This document shows positions 32,488 through 40,521 of a DNA stretch of 64,000 nt, piece by piece. This DNA comes from Asaia bogorensis_B (GTDB taxonomy: Bacteria > Pseudomonadota > Alphaproteobacteria > Acetobacterales > Acetobacteraceae). Both the position numbers and the translations under genes were made by a program. The notes under the pieces are model-generated. The model worked only from the letters and a program-made list of their open reading frames with translations, was not told the origin of the DNA and ran no database searches. The stretch lies in the NCBI RefSeq assembly GCF_900465315.1, contig NZ_UBIX01000004.1. The stretch is one strand, 5' to 3'. Positions within the stretch are counted from its first letter, which is position 1. Each line of letters starts with the position of its first letter.

Positions 32488-34527
32488 ATGCGCTTGCTTA
32501 TCCCTCTTATTGGTGTGGCGTCCTGTCTGGGCACCGCCCTGGCGGCGCGACCCGCGCCAAGCCAGTCCATGCCCCTCTCCATGCGACCTGTCTTCGATAC
32601 GCTGGTCCTTCCCGATGCTCCGGGCTTGTGGAACCGCACCGGCTCCGGTCATCCCGGTCCCGGCTACTGGCAGAACCGCGCCGATTATCGCATCGACTCA
32701 CGCATCGATACGGCCAGCCAGACCCTGAGCGGCGCGGAGACCATCACCTATACGAATAACAGCCCCGACGCCCTTGACGTGTTGTGGCTGCAACTCGACC
32801 AGAACATGTATCGCAAGGACTCCCGCTCATGGGTGGCCTATCCCGACTGGCATCCTGCCAGCTCGGACGGCTTCGTGATCGAGCATGTTGCCCTTGAGGA
32901 AAACGGCCATGAAAAGCCGGTCTCCTTTCGTATTTCAGACACACGCATGCAGATCACCCTGCCTGCTCCTCTTGCCGCGGGCGGAAAGCAGCTCAGGCTG
33001 CATGTTACGTGGCATCACACCATTCCCGGTCTCTGGGGCGGTCGTACTGCCGTCACCCCGGTCAAGGACGGGAAGATTTACGAGATTGCCCAATGGTATC
33101 CGCGCATGAGCGTTTATGACGATCTGCGCGGCTGGGACACGCTCCCTTATCTGGGGCAGGAATTCTATCTGGAATATGGCACCATCGACTATGCCGTGAC
33201 CGTGCCGTGGAATTTTACGGTTGTCGGCTCAGGCGCACTCACCAACCCGCAGGATGTGCTGACCCAGACAGAGCGGGCGCGTCTGGCTGAAGCCGCCAAA
33301 AGCGACAAGCGCGTTCTCATCCGCACGGCACAGGATGTGCTCGACCCTGCCAGCCACCTCGCCCGCTCGGGCGAGAAAACCTGGCGCTTTCATATGGAAA
33401 ACACACGCGACGTGGCCTTTGCGGCCTCGCCTGTTTTCATCTGGGACGCTGCCAGACTCGACCTGCCTGCCCTGCCCGCAGCCAAAGGCCAGAAACCGCA
33501 GCCGCGTCTGGCCATGTCCGTCTATCCACGCGAAGGCGCAGGGCCGCAGGCATGGGACCGCTCGACGGAATATGTCAAACACGCGATCGAGTATTTCTCG
33601 TCGCAATGGTACCCCTACCCTTGGCCCAACGCCGTCAATCTTGGCGGCCATGGCGCGGGAATGGAATATCCGGGCATCGTGTTCGATGGCTGGCAGGACA
33701 GGAACGACGTGCTGTTCTGGATCACCACGCATGAGTTGGGCCACGGCTGGTTCCCGATGATCGTCGGCAGCAATGAGCGCCGCCATGCCTTCATGGATGA
33801 GGGGTTCAATACCTTCATCGACGCCTATGCCTCGCAGCATTTCAACCACGGTGAATACGCGCCCAAGAAAGACCCGGAATTCGCCCCTGAAACAGGTGAC
33901 CCGGCGAAGGACATCGTGCCGGTGCTCACCGCCACCGATGCGCCAACCCTGATGATGCCCTCTGAACTCGTTCCAGAGAAATACCGCCACAAGGTGACCT
34001 ATTTCAAAGGTGCCTACGGGCTGATGCTGCTTCGGGAAAAAATCCTCGGGCCAGAGCGCTTCGATGAGGCTTTCAGGGCCTATATCCGGGCCTGGGCCTT
34101 CAAACACCCCACGCCGTCGGATTTCTTCCGCTTCATGTCCAGCGCGGCGGGAGAGGATCTGACCTGGTTCTGGCGCGGCTGGTATTTCGAGAACTGGTGG
34201 CCGCAATATCGTCTGGATGGCATGACCACCCAGCCCGCAAAGGACGGGCAACCCGGCAGCATCGCCATTGGCGTGCGCAATGAGGGCAAGCTTCTTCTGC
34301 CTGTGCTGCTGCGTGTAACCTGGCAAGATGGGTCGCATCAGGAGCGTCTCATCCCGACAGAGGCCTGGGCGCTTCATGACCGGCTGAGCCTCAGCTTTCC
34401 CGATCACGGTGCAGTCAAGACGATTGCGCTAGACCCTGATCAGGGTCTGCCCATTCCCGATCGCAGCGGCCTGAGCCTGTCACCCCAGACAACGACAACC
34501 GCCCCGCAGGAACCCGCTCACCCCTGA
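32488..34527 (+). CDS. M1 family zinc aminopeptidase-like metallopeptidase, secreted
   Basis: This protein of about 679 aa has a signal peptide (MRLLIPLIGVASCLGTALAA). An N-terminal beta domain (about 50-260) is followed by a gluzincin domain with H415ELGH419 and E438 exactly 18 residues later (MDEGFN). The GAMEN-equivalent is degenerate (GAGMEYPG), a variant typical of the periplasmic M1 group with unknown substrates. The downstream YFKGAYGLMLLREKILG with its catalytic-type Tyr is present. It should trim peptides in the periplasm. ATG 32488 was chosen because it starts the signal peptide and has AAGGT upstream; an in-frame ATG at 32386 is upstream noise. The C-terminal tail is Thr/Pro-rich. 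Confidence 0.88.
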   Translation: MRLLIPLIGVASCLGTALAARPAPSQSMPLSMRPVFDTLVLPDAPGLWNRTGSGHPGPGYWQNRADYRIDSRIDTASQTLSGAETITYTNNSPDALDVLWLQLDQNMYRKDSRSWVAYPDWHPASSDGFVIEHVALEENGHEKPVSFRISDTRMQITLPAPLAAGGKQLRLHVTWHHTIPGLWGGRTAVTPVKDGKIYEIAQWYPRMSVYDDLRGWDTLPYLGQEFYLEYGTIDYAVTVPWNFTVVGSGALTNPQDVLTQTERARLAEAAKSDKRVLIRTAQDVLDPASHLARSGEKTWRFHMENTRDVAFAASPVFIWDAARLDLPALPAAKGQKPQPRLAMSVYPREGAGPQAWDRSTEYVKHAIEYFSSQWYPYPWPNAVNLGGHGAGMEYPGIVFDGWQDRNDVLFWITTHELGHGWFPMIVGSNERRHAFMDEGFNTFIDAYASQHFNHGEYAPKKDPEFAPETGDPAKDIVPVLTATDAPTLMMPSELVPEKYRHKVTYFKGAYGLMLLREKILGPERFDEAFRAYIRAWAFKHPTPSDFFRFMSSAAGEDLTWFWRGWYFENWWPQYRLDGMTTQPAKDGQPGSIAIGVRNEGKLLLPVLLRVTWQDGSHQERLIPTEAWALHDRLSLSFPDHGAVKTIALDPDQGLPIPDRSGLSLSPQTTTTAPQEPAHP

Positions 34528-34547
34528 AATCCCTATCCCTGAATACA

Positions 34548-34636
34548 GCCTGCCGACTTTCGGCAGGCCAGCCGAAACATCAGGGACGGGAATTCATCAT
34601 TCTGGCAGGGCCGATCGTCCCGGTACCTGCCAGAAT
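34548..34636. terminator. Two hairpins between convergent genes
   Basis: GCCTGCCGA-CTT-TCGGCAGGC (34548-34568) follows the M1 peptidase. A perfect 11-bp inverted repeat ATTCTGGCAGG (34599-34609) / CCTGCCAGAAT (34626-34636) follows the convergent small gene. They are probably one terminator per strand. Confidence 0.65.
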
Positions 34637-34643
34637 AACGCGT

Positions 34644-34880
34644 TCAGATGGCGAGGCCTTCCGTGCGCTCGCTCCAGTGGGTCGAGCCCCCCGAAGCAGA
34701 TGCCTCGCTGCGCTCAGCACTGTCGAAGCCGAAAAACATCTGAGCCTCGGCCCAGACGAGCGAGGACTGGGCCATATGGCCGTGTGTTGCGGCACCCTGC
34801 GGCCCATGGCCCCGGCTGCCATGGCTTTGCGCCAGCAAGCGGGCAAGATCGGCGGCGCCGGTCGAAAGATATCTGATCAT
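34644..34880 (-). CDS. Hypothetical protein, 78 aa, downstream of a Fur-box promoter
   Basis: This is a small soluble protein beginning MIRYLSTGAADLARLLAQSH, followed by Gly/His-rich (GSRGHGPQGAATHGHMAQ) and Ser/Glu-rich stretches. I know no family for it. Support for a real gene is a GAGGG ribosome-binding site 9 nt before the ATG, a perfect hairpin just after the stop, and a Fur-type promoter with a leader of about 160 nt upstream. If that promoter reads into it, its expression would rise under iron limitation. The alternative is that only the upstream RNA is the product and this frame is incidental. Confidence 0.5.
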   Translation of the reverse strand: MIRYLSTGAADLARLLAQSHGSRGHGPQGAATHGHMAQSSLVWAEAQMFFGFDSAERSEASASGGSTHWSERTEGLAI

Positions 34881-34946
34881 TCAGTCTGACCCTCGCGACT
34901 GCGCCCCCAACCGGAGCATTTCCCCCAGCCAGACAAAGGCGCATGG

Positions 34947-35042
34947 AAAAAACGGCCCGAAGGATTGTCGTCGCGGGGGTTCTCTCCCGGAATTTCAATC
35001 CGCCGGAGGGGCATGGGAAGAACCGCATTACCCCGGAAACAG
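34947..35042 (-). ncRNA. Candidate Fur-regulated sRNA or structured leader
   Basis: Transcription from the promoter at 35076-35049 would start near 35042. Two pairings are visible in the RNA: GCGGUUCUUCCC (from about 35027) with GGGAGAGAACC plus CCGC (34988-34973), and CGGC-GGAUUG (35005-34996) with CAAUCC (34967-34962) plus GCCG (34956-34953), directly followed by U6 (34952-34947). The second pairing uses the loop of the first, giving a pseudoknot-like or mutually exclusive arrangement. Length to U6 is about 96 nt, similar to RyhB. No family match is claimed. Confidence 0.4.
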
Positions 35043-35048
35043 GGTCAG

Positions 35049-35076
35049 CCTATATGATAGTGAGAGTCGTTCTCAA
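35049..35076 (-). promoter_or_regulatory. Promoter with Fur box
   Basis: On the minus strand, TTGAGA (35076-35071), a 16-bp spacer and TATAGG (35054-35049) form a sigma-70-like promoter. Read on the plus strand, 35056-35074 is GATAGTGAGAGTCGTTCTC, which matches the classical 19-bp Fur consensus at 14 positions and contains the palindrome TGAGA-GTCGT-TCTCA. The operator covers the spacer, so Fur binding should block the promoter. It overlaps the last codon of the 35073 gene. Confidence 0.65.
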
Positions 35077-36290
35077 CAACTATTTTCATGGCGATAGGGC
35101 GAAAGAGCGGCGAGTGCGTCTTTCTCTTCGAGAATGGCCCGTCTCTCCTCGGCAAGATAGGGCCGCACAGCCCGCGCCAGAGCCGGATCGCGGATAAAGT
35201 GGGATGAATAGGTCAGGCTGGGCAGGTAGCCACGCTGGATCTTGTGCTCACCCTGCGCCCCTGCCTCGACACGAGACAGGCCATGCATGATGGCAAAATC
35301 AATGGCGCGGTAATAACACAGCTCGAAATGCAGGAAGGGCCACTCGCCCTCGCATCCCCAGTTGCGCCCATAGAGCGTATCGCGCCCTGCCAGATTCAAC
35401 GCTGCTGCCACGGGCTCGCCCTCATGCAAGGCCTGCATCAGCACGATTTTCTCACCCAGACGCTCTGACAGACCCGAGAAGAAAGCGCGGGTCAGATAGG
35501 CCTGTCCCCATTTGCGGTCGATAGTCGCCTGATAGAATCCATAAAACCGATCCCAGTCCCGGCCGGTGATTTCCGGCCCGCGCAAGGTGCGAAATTCCAG
35601 CCCGCATCCCTGTGCATCACGCCGCTCACGACGGATCGCCTTGCGTTTGCGCGAGGCCAGCGCTTCGAGAAACTGCTCGAAATCCTGATAACCATTGTTA
35701 TGCCAGTGATATTGCAGGCCCAGCCGCTCCATCCAGCCATGTGAGGCCAGAGCCTCCTGCTCCTGACCGGTGCAGAATGTCATGTGAATGGAGGACAGAC
35801 CCAGCTCCTGACAGGCCTGACGCAGCGCGTCGCCAAAGACCCCGCGTACTGTCCCTTCCGTCAGGTGATCATGGGTCAGCCGGACTGGATCGATGAGCAG
35901 GCGCGGCCCGCTGACAGGAGAAAACGGGACGGCGATCTGAAGCTTGGGATAATAATCGCCCCCGGCCTGCTCATAGGCGCGCGCCCAGCTCTGGTCGAAA
36001 ACATATTCTCCATAGGAGTGACCCTTGAGAAACAGGGGAGCTACGGCAATCAGCGCCTCGCCGTTCCTGAGCGCCGCATAACGCGGCAGCCAACCTGTTC
36101 TGGCCCCGACAGAACCGCTTTCCTCAAGCGTCAGGAAAAAACCATGGGACAGGAAGGGGTTATCGTCCCCGGCACAGCGATCCCAGAGAGCGGCGTCAAT
36201 TTCGGCAATGGACGCATGAAGCGTCAGGGACCAGTCTGTCATGGGCAGCATGTGGTCCGGGCCTGAAGGCAAAACAACCTTGTCCGGCAT
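35073..36290 (-). CDS. FemAB-like GNAT-fold protein (DUF482, peptidogalycan biosynthesis type)
   Basis: This 405-aa cytosolic protein matches the PF04339-type FemAB-like family, which has two GNAT-related domains. Visible family stretches are NPFLSHGFFLTLEESGSVG, APLFLKGHSYGEYVFDQSWA, SRKRKAIRRERRDA, FYQATIDRKWGQAYL, GRNWGCEGEWPFLHFELCYY and GAQGEHKIQRGYLP. The reaction is unproven; aminoacyl or acyl transfer to a cell-envelope precursor is the usual guess. The length is normal. It is monocistronic, with its 3' end overlapping the Fur-box promoter on the same strand. The ATG at 36290 gives a 17-residue lead before the conserved region; ATG 36239 is possible. Confidence 0.82.
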   Translation of the reverse strand: MPDKVVLPSGPDHMLPMTDWSLTLHASIAEIDAALWDRCAGDDNPFLSHGFFLTLEESGSVGARTGWLPRYAALRNGEALIAVAPLFLKGHSYGEYVFDQSWARAYEQAGGDYYPKLQIAVPFSPVSGPRLLIDPVRLTHDHLTEGTVRGVFGDALRQACQELGLSSIHMTFCTGQEQEALASHGWMERLGLQYHWHNNGYQDFEQFLEALASRKRKAIRRERRDAQGCGLEFRTLRGPEITGRDWDRFYGFYQATIDRKWGQAYLTRAFFSGLSERLGEKIVLMQALHEGEPVAAALNLAGRDTLYGRNWGCEGEWPFLHFELCYYRAIDFAIMHGLSRVEAGAQGEHKIQRGYLPSLTYSSHFIRDPALARAVRPYLAEERRAILEEKDALAALSPYRHENSC

Positions 36291-36427
36291 CGTCAGGCTG
36301 CAAAACGTGGTTTTACGCTTCCTGCGCGCCTGTCAGGGGTGATTGACCAGCGCAGGGCAGTCCTGAAAAGCGCTGTCAGGCGCGGCAGCAGAAATGCCAC
36401 GCCCGCAGGGCTTTTCGAGGGGGGTGA

Positions 36428-36904
36428 TCAGGCGATTTCGATCAGCGCCTCAACCTCGACCGGCGCATCCAGCGGCAGGGAGGGTACGCCGATGGTGGAA
36501 CGGGCATGGCGTCCGGCGTCACCGAACACGGCAACCGCCAGATCGGAGGCGCCATTCATGACCGTGGCGTGCTGCGTGAAATCAGGCGTGCAGGCAATGA
36601 ACCCACCAAGACGCACAATGCGCTTCACGCGGGCCAGATCGCCCAGTTCGGCCTGCACCTGTGCGAGAATGTTGAGAAAGCAGAGCTCGGCACATTCACG
36701 CCCCAGCTCGGCCGCAACATCCTCACCCAGCTTGCCCGTAGCCTTGAGCGTACCGCCTGAAAGCGGAAGCTGGCCGGATACGACCAGAAGCGAGCCCGTG
36801 CGTGCCACAGGCACATAGGTTGCCACCGGGGCTGCGGCTTTGGGCAGTTCAAGCCCAAGAGCGGCCAAACGGGCGGTCGGGGTTTCGTCAGGGGTCTGTG
36901 ACAT
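36428..36904 (-). CDS. RidA family (YjgF/YER057c/UK114) protein
   Basis: RidA proteins are trimers that hydrolyse reactive enamine/imine intermediates from PLP enzymes such as threonine dehydratase. The 158-aa product fits the longer RidA subfamily, with RLAALGLELP at the start, LLVVSGQLP, ECAELCFLNILAQVQAELGDLARVKRIVRLGGFIAC and RHARSTIGVPSLPLDAPVEVEALIEIA. The terminal arginine motif (ARSTIGV, equivalent to ARxxxGV) is intact, consistent with activity. It lies 38 bp after the 36943 gene on the same strand and may be its downstream partner. Confidence 0.9.
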   Translation of the reverse strand: MSQTPDETPTARLAALGLELPKAAAPVATYVPVARTGSLLVVSGQLPLSGGTLKATGKLGEDVAAELGRECAELCFLNILAQVQAELGDLARVKRIVRLGGFIACTPDFTQHATVMNGASDLAVAVFGDAGRHARSTIGVPSLPLDAPVEVEALIEIA

Positions 36905-36942
36905 CGGCTTGTCTCCTTGCAGAGGGGCTGAGGGGATCTCCC

Positions 36943-38493
36943 TCAGCTGACCAGTCGCAGCCTGCCACGCTCACGCGGCGGAAGATCACCCGGAATATCG
37001 AGCGGCAACATCGGATCCTCCTCGATCACGTGAGGATCTTCGGGTGCGCTGTCGGGCAGACGCTTGCCCAGATAACTATCTGACAACGCCCTGAAGGCAT
37101 AATCAAGCAGCGATGAGGCATAAGCCGCCACAGGATCGCCCTCGACCGTACCGGCAGGCCCGAAGCGCGTATGGGCAAACTGCTCGACATACGCCGCCAG
37201 CGGGGCACCGTGCTGGAGGCCGATGGTCACGGCCTGTCCGACGCTTTCAAGCAGGCCACGCACCATCGCGCTCTCACGACCGGGCGTAAGCGAGATCTCG
37301 CCCAGCGAGCCATCCTCATATTCACCCGTCCGCAGATAGAGCCTATGCCCGCCAATCGCACTGCGCTGCGTGAACCCGCCGTGACGTGCCGGCAGGGGGC
37401 GACGCACACCGCGTTCCAGACGCGCGCGCAAAGGCAGGGGCGACGCCGGATCGGGGCGTGCAGGCATACGATCGACAAACCCGGTCAGGGCGCGATGCAT
37501 CAGCAGATGGGCATCGGGTCCGGGCTGGGGCAGGGGGTTTTCGCCTAGTACCGCACGGGCGAACGCGCCTTCCAGCGTCAACCCGCGATGAGCCAGCCGT
37601 GACAGGGCACTTGCACGCAGCGTTCCATCGGCACGCAACGGCGAGAAGATGGGAGCCAGCCCACATGCCTCGACACCCAACAGGGCATCGACAGGGCCGG
37701 GCTGGGAAAAGCCGGTCTCGATCAGCACCCTGTTGGGCAGATCGGGCAGCGTATCCTCCATCTCGTCGCGTATCTGGCGCCCTGTGATTTCGAGTCCCGG
37801 GATCGGGCAGGAGACGGGAGGCAGCGGCACCGGCCCTGCACCCTGACGCGCAAGGGAGGTGGCAAGCCAGCACAGATAGCAGGCGGCATCACGCCCGGTC
37901 TCACTGTCATAATCGAGCCCCATAAGGGCCAGACAGCTATCCAGATTGGTCAGAAGCAGCGTCCCTGCGGGGCCACCCTGAGCCTCCTGCTCGGGTGTTG
38001 CGGCGGCAGGACCGTCGAAAAGCGGCAATTCACCGTTGAGCATGGGGCCATTGACCGCATGGAGGCGGCGCAGGGCGCTACAGGCCAGGCGAATGAGCGT
38101 GACAAAGGCCTCGCCGTTGAAATCACCCTCCTGAACAAAAGCAGCCAGATTGACCACGAACCCGCTGCGACGATCGACCTGACCCTGCCAGAGCGGCGCC
38201 ATCGGCGCCATCTGTCGTTCCAGCAACGCGGCTGCCAGTGCGGCACCAAGACCGGCGCTGCCCACTGAATCACCCGGCAGCGCAGGCAGGCTGGTCAGCC
38301 GGTCGAGCCAGCGTGCGGCCTCGCTCGAAAGGCGCAGGGCGCCACTTGATGCCGAAAGCTGCAAAAGCGCTATCGCCGCTTCGTCTTCCCAGCTTGCAGG
38401 AAGGGTTACGGCGCGCAGGGCGAGATCGTCCGGATCGGCAGCGACATGCGTTGTGCGCATACGCACCCCGTTCCAATGGAGAAGCGTTGTCAT
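36943..38493 (-). CDS. TSCPD-domain protein derived from class II ribonucleotide reductase
   Basis: In this protein of about 516 aa, residues about 370-480 closely resemble the C-terminal part of B12-dependent ribonucleotide reductase. The stretches GGHRLYLRTGEYEDGSLGEI, LLESVGQAVTIGLQHGAPLA, FAHTRFGPAGTVEGDPVAAY and SLLDYAFRALSDSYLGKRLP are typical. Upstream, AINGPMLNGELPLF-type and GLDYDSETGRDAAC segments may be RNR-like remnants. The radical-generating barrel motifs, active-site cysteine pair and finger loop are not recognisable. ATG 38493 was chosen; 38511 and 38460 are alternatives. It is divergent from mlaD. Probably a regulatory or structural paralogue rather than a reductase. Confidence 0.7.
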   Translation of the reverse strand: MTTLLHWNGVRMRTTHVAADPDDLALRAVTLPASWEDEAAIALLQLSASSGALRLSSEAARWLDRLTSLPALPGDSVGSAGLGAALAAALLERQMAPMAPLWQGQVDRRSGFVVNLAAFVQEGDFNGEAFVTLIRLACSALRRLHAVNGPMLNGELPLFDGPAAATPEQEAQGGPAGTLLLTNLDSCLALMGLDYDSETGRDAACYLCWLATSLARQGAGPVPLPPVSCPIPGLEITGRQIRDEMEDTLPDLPNRVLIETGFSQPGPVDALLGVEACGLAPIFSPLRADGTLRASALSRLAHRGLTLEGAFARAVLGENPLPQPGPDAHLLMHRALTGFVDRMPARPDPASPLPLRARLERGVRRPLPARHGGFTQRSAIGGHRLYLRTGEYEDGSLGEISLTPGRESAMVRGLLESVGQAVTIGLQHGAPLAAYVEQFAHTRFGPAGTVEGDPVAAYASSLLDYAFRALSDSYLGKRLPDSAPEDPHVIEEDPMLPLDIPGDLPPRERGRLRLVS

Positions 38494-38711
38494 ACCCTTG
38501 AATCTAGGCATCGACTCGGGCCGGGAAAAGGGTGTTTCGGCACCGCCCACAGGGGATAATGGTCCGCAAAATGGGGATATGGTGGATAACATTCCCGCCC
38601 CCTGCCTGGGCAGGGTGATGGACGCTTGCAAGCGAAGCCTGTAGGACTGGCAGGGTTGTCTTTCAACAGCGCACCCTTTCCGGGGTCCAAGCCTGCGAGT
38701 TGCCAAATCCC

Positions 38712-39212
38712 ATGAGTTCACTGTCTGGCGTGCGCCCCCGTCGCGATCTTCTCGAACTGACGACCGGCTTCGTGGTTCTTGCGATCCTGGCGGCCCTGCT
38801 TGCCCTTGCCGTTCTGGGCCGTCATCAGGGTGGCAGCGACGGCTATATGCTCAAGGCCGTTTTCAACCAGATCGATGGTCTTTCGGTCGGGTCGGATGTC
38901 CGTCTGGCCGGCATTACAGTGGGCCATGTCACCTCCGAGCAGGTCGATCCGAAAAGCTATCGTGCGCAGGTCAGCTTCACGGTACGCAATGGCATCAATC
39001 TGCCAACCGACAGTGCCGCCATCGTGACGTCTGACAGCCTGCTTGGAGGGAAGTATATTGCTCTCTCCCCCGGCGGCGATGAAAAGAACCTGACACCCGG
39101 CTCCGTCGTAGGGCAGACCCAGGGGGCCATCAGCCTCGAACAGCTTCTGAGCAAGTTCATTTTCTCGGTGACGGACTCGCTCGACAAGAGCCGCAAGGCC
39201 GCCACCCCATGA
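38712..39212 (+). CDS. mlaD: MlaD family lipid-transport substrate-binding protein
   Basis: MlaD is the inner-membrane-anchored MCE-domain hexamer of the Mla retrograde phospholipid system. The product of about 166 aa has one N-terminal anchor (TTGFVVLAILAALLALAVLG) and a single MCE domain: LKAVFNQIDGLSVGSDVRLA, GITVGHV and the IVTSDSLLGGKYIALSPGG segment. The C-terminal helix QLLSKFIFSVTDSL completes the pattern. The other mla genes (mlaEFB) are not adjacent. ATG 38712 was chosen over TTG 38700; both give the same domain. The next gene starts within its stop codon (ATGA). Confidence 0.9.
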   Translation: MSSLSGVRPRRDLLELTTGFVVLAILAALLALAVLGRHQGGSDGYMLKAVFNQIDGLSVGSDVRLAGITVGHVTSEQVDPKSYRAQVSFTVRNGINLPTDSAAIVTSDSLLGGKYIALSPGGDEKNLTPGSVVGQTQGAISLEQLLSKFIFSVTDSLDKSRKAATP

Positions 39213-39415
39213 GCGAGGCGACGCCCTGGACCGACCGCAACGGCACTCTCATTGCCTGCGTGGAGAAACTCAAGGTCCTGCGTGAAAACGACACCGAGCT
39301 GCGCCAGACGCTGCAGGACGTGTTCGAGGATGCCTTGCTGATGGGTGTCGCCCCCGATGCCATGCGCCGCCATCTGGCTGGCATGATCGACGCGCTCGAA
39401 GAACTCAATCCATGA
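39209..39415 (+). CDS. Small conserved helical hypothetical protein, 68 aa
   Basis: The protein is acidic and almost all helical (TLIACVEKLKVLRENDTELR, then QTLQDVFEDALLMGVAPDAMRRHLAGMIDALEEL). It has no signal peptide. Its ATG overlaps the mlaD stop codon (ATGA), and its stop lies one base before the next ATG. It is therefore translationally coupled between mlaD and the DUF2155 gene, which makes a role in envelope lipid handling or assembly plausible but unproven. I recognise no family beyond a possible alphaproteobacterial hypothetical. Confidence 0.7.
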   Translation: MSEATPWTDRNGTLIACVEKLKVLRENDTELRQTLQDVFEDALLMGVAPDAMRRHLAGMIDALEELNP

Positions 39416-39416
39416 A

Positions 39417-40328
39417 ATGCGCCCTATGAAACGCACCGGGATACACGCTCTTTTCCAGACACAGGGCCACAAGCGCGTCCTGCGTTTGTCCGGCCTCGCG
39501 CCTCTGGCTGTCATTGCCCTCATGACCGCCTCTTCCATGCCCGCTCTGGCGGCTGAAGCCGTGGCGCCTCCGGTGATGTATCCGGCTGGTTTGTGGCAAG
39601 GTCGCGGAGAAGCCGTGATCCGCGTTCTCAACCGGACCGACTCCCATATCGAGACAATGACCATTCCGGTTGGGGGGCAGGCGCAATATCGTAGCCTGCA
39701 TCTTGGCGTCACGCGCTGCGTCGAACGTCCCGAAACCCTGCCGAGCAATGCGGCAGCCCTCATTACAACCAGTGACGACACGGACCCCGGTGCCCATTAC
39801 ACGGGCTGGATTCTGGCGCAGGAACCTTCACTCGGCACCTACAAGAGCGCGCTCTACGGCATTTCAGTGGTTGCATGCTCCGGCCCGAAGGCCGACCCCA
39901 CACTCGCCCCCCTGCCGCAGCCGGTCGTGCCTGTTCTGGGCGCGAATACGCCTGATAGCGCGCAGAGCCAGCCGGGCGATCTGAACGATCCGTCGCAAGG
40001 TTCCGCCGCGTTGCCTATGCGCTCCGGCACACTTCCGGCAAATGGCGGCAACCCGGCCAGTGGCGCCTCGGCCGGGCCGACCCGACTCACGCCGCTAGGT
40101 GACCCTGCGGCCAGCTCACACCCGGTAGGAGGGGCTTACAATCAGCCCACCCGCAACGAGACGAGCCAGGGACAATCGCTCCCTCGTCCCCCCCAGTCTC
40201 CTTCGTCCGGCGCCGATCAGGGTGGTCCCATGCAGCTGGCGCCCCTTTCAGGCGGGCCGGTATCAAACGGCGCGCCATCGAATGGCAGTGGCCAACCCCT
40301 TCCGCCTCCCCAGCCCTACGGACAGTAA
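39417..40328 (+). CDS. DUF2155 domain-containing exported protein with Pro/Ser/Gly-rich tail
   Basis: This 303-aa protein has a signal peptide ending ALAA at about residue 46. The DUF2155 core covers about residues 60-155: VIRVLNRTDSHIETMTIPVG, YRSLHLGVTRC, a hydrophobic YTGWILAQEPSLGTYKSALYGI and VVAC. These carry the conserved cysteines and tryptophan of the family. From about 160 the chain is a disordered Pro/Gly/Ser/Gln-rich tail of 140 residues, much longer than usual family members. Function is unknown; it is exported to the periplasm. Start ATG 39417 or 39426. It is coupled to mlaD and the 68-aa gene. Confidence 0.8.
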   Translation: MRPMKRTGIHALFQTQGHKRVLRLSGLAPLAVIALMTASSMPALAAEAVAPPVMYPAGLWQGRGEAVIRVLNRTDSHIETMTIPVGGQAQYRSLHLGVTRCVERPETLPSNAAALITTSDDTDPGAHYTGWILAQEPSLGTYKSALYGISVVACSGPKADPTLAPLPQPVVPVLGANTPDSAQSQPGDLNDPSQGSAALPMRSGTLPANGGNPASGASAGPTRLTPLGDPAASSHPVGGAYNQPTRNETSQGQSLPRPPQSPSSGADQGGPMQLAPLSGGPVSNGAPSNGSGQPLPPPQPYGQ

Positions 40329-40347
40329 CGTCGCAGGCCTGCCCATT

Positions 40348-40408
40348 GACGGCGTGGCACCCGGTTGCCACGCCGTCCGACAAGCCCGATCCAGTGTTGC
40401 GGATCGGG
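40348..40408 (+). terminator. Tandem hairpins after the DUF2155 gene
   Basis: A perfect 12-bp stem GACGGCGTGGCA (40348-40359) / TGCCACGCCGTC (40366-40377) is followed by CCCGATCC (40385-40392) / GGATCGGG (40401-40408). There is no T run, but stem strength and position before otsB favour transcription termination. Confidence 0.6.
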
Positions 40409-40521
40409 TGCAAAGCAACAAAATGACATGACGACCATATTCTGATCAGATTTGGGCCTGATAACGCAGCTGTGCCTGTATTTCGGTGCAACCGCGTATC
40501 AATGAGGAAGTTATCAAACCC

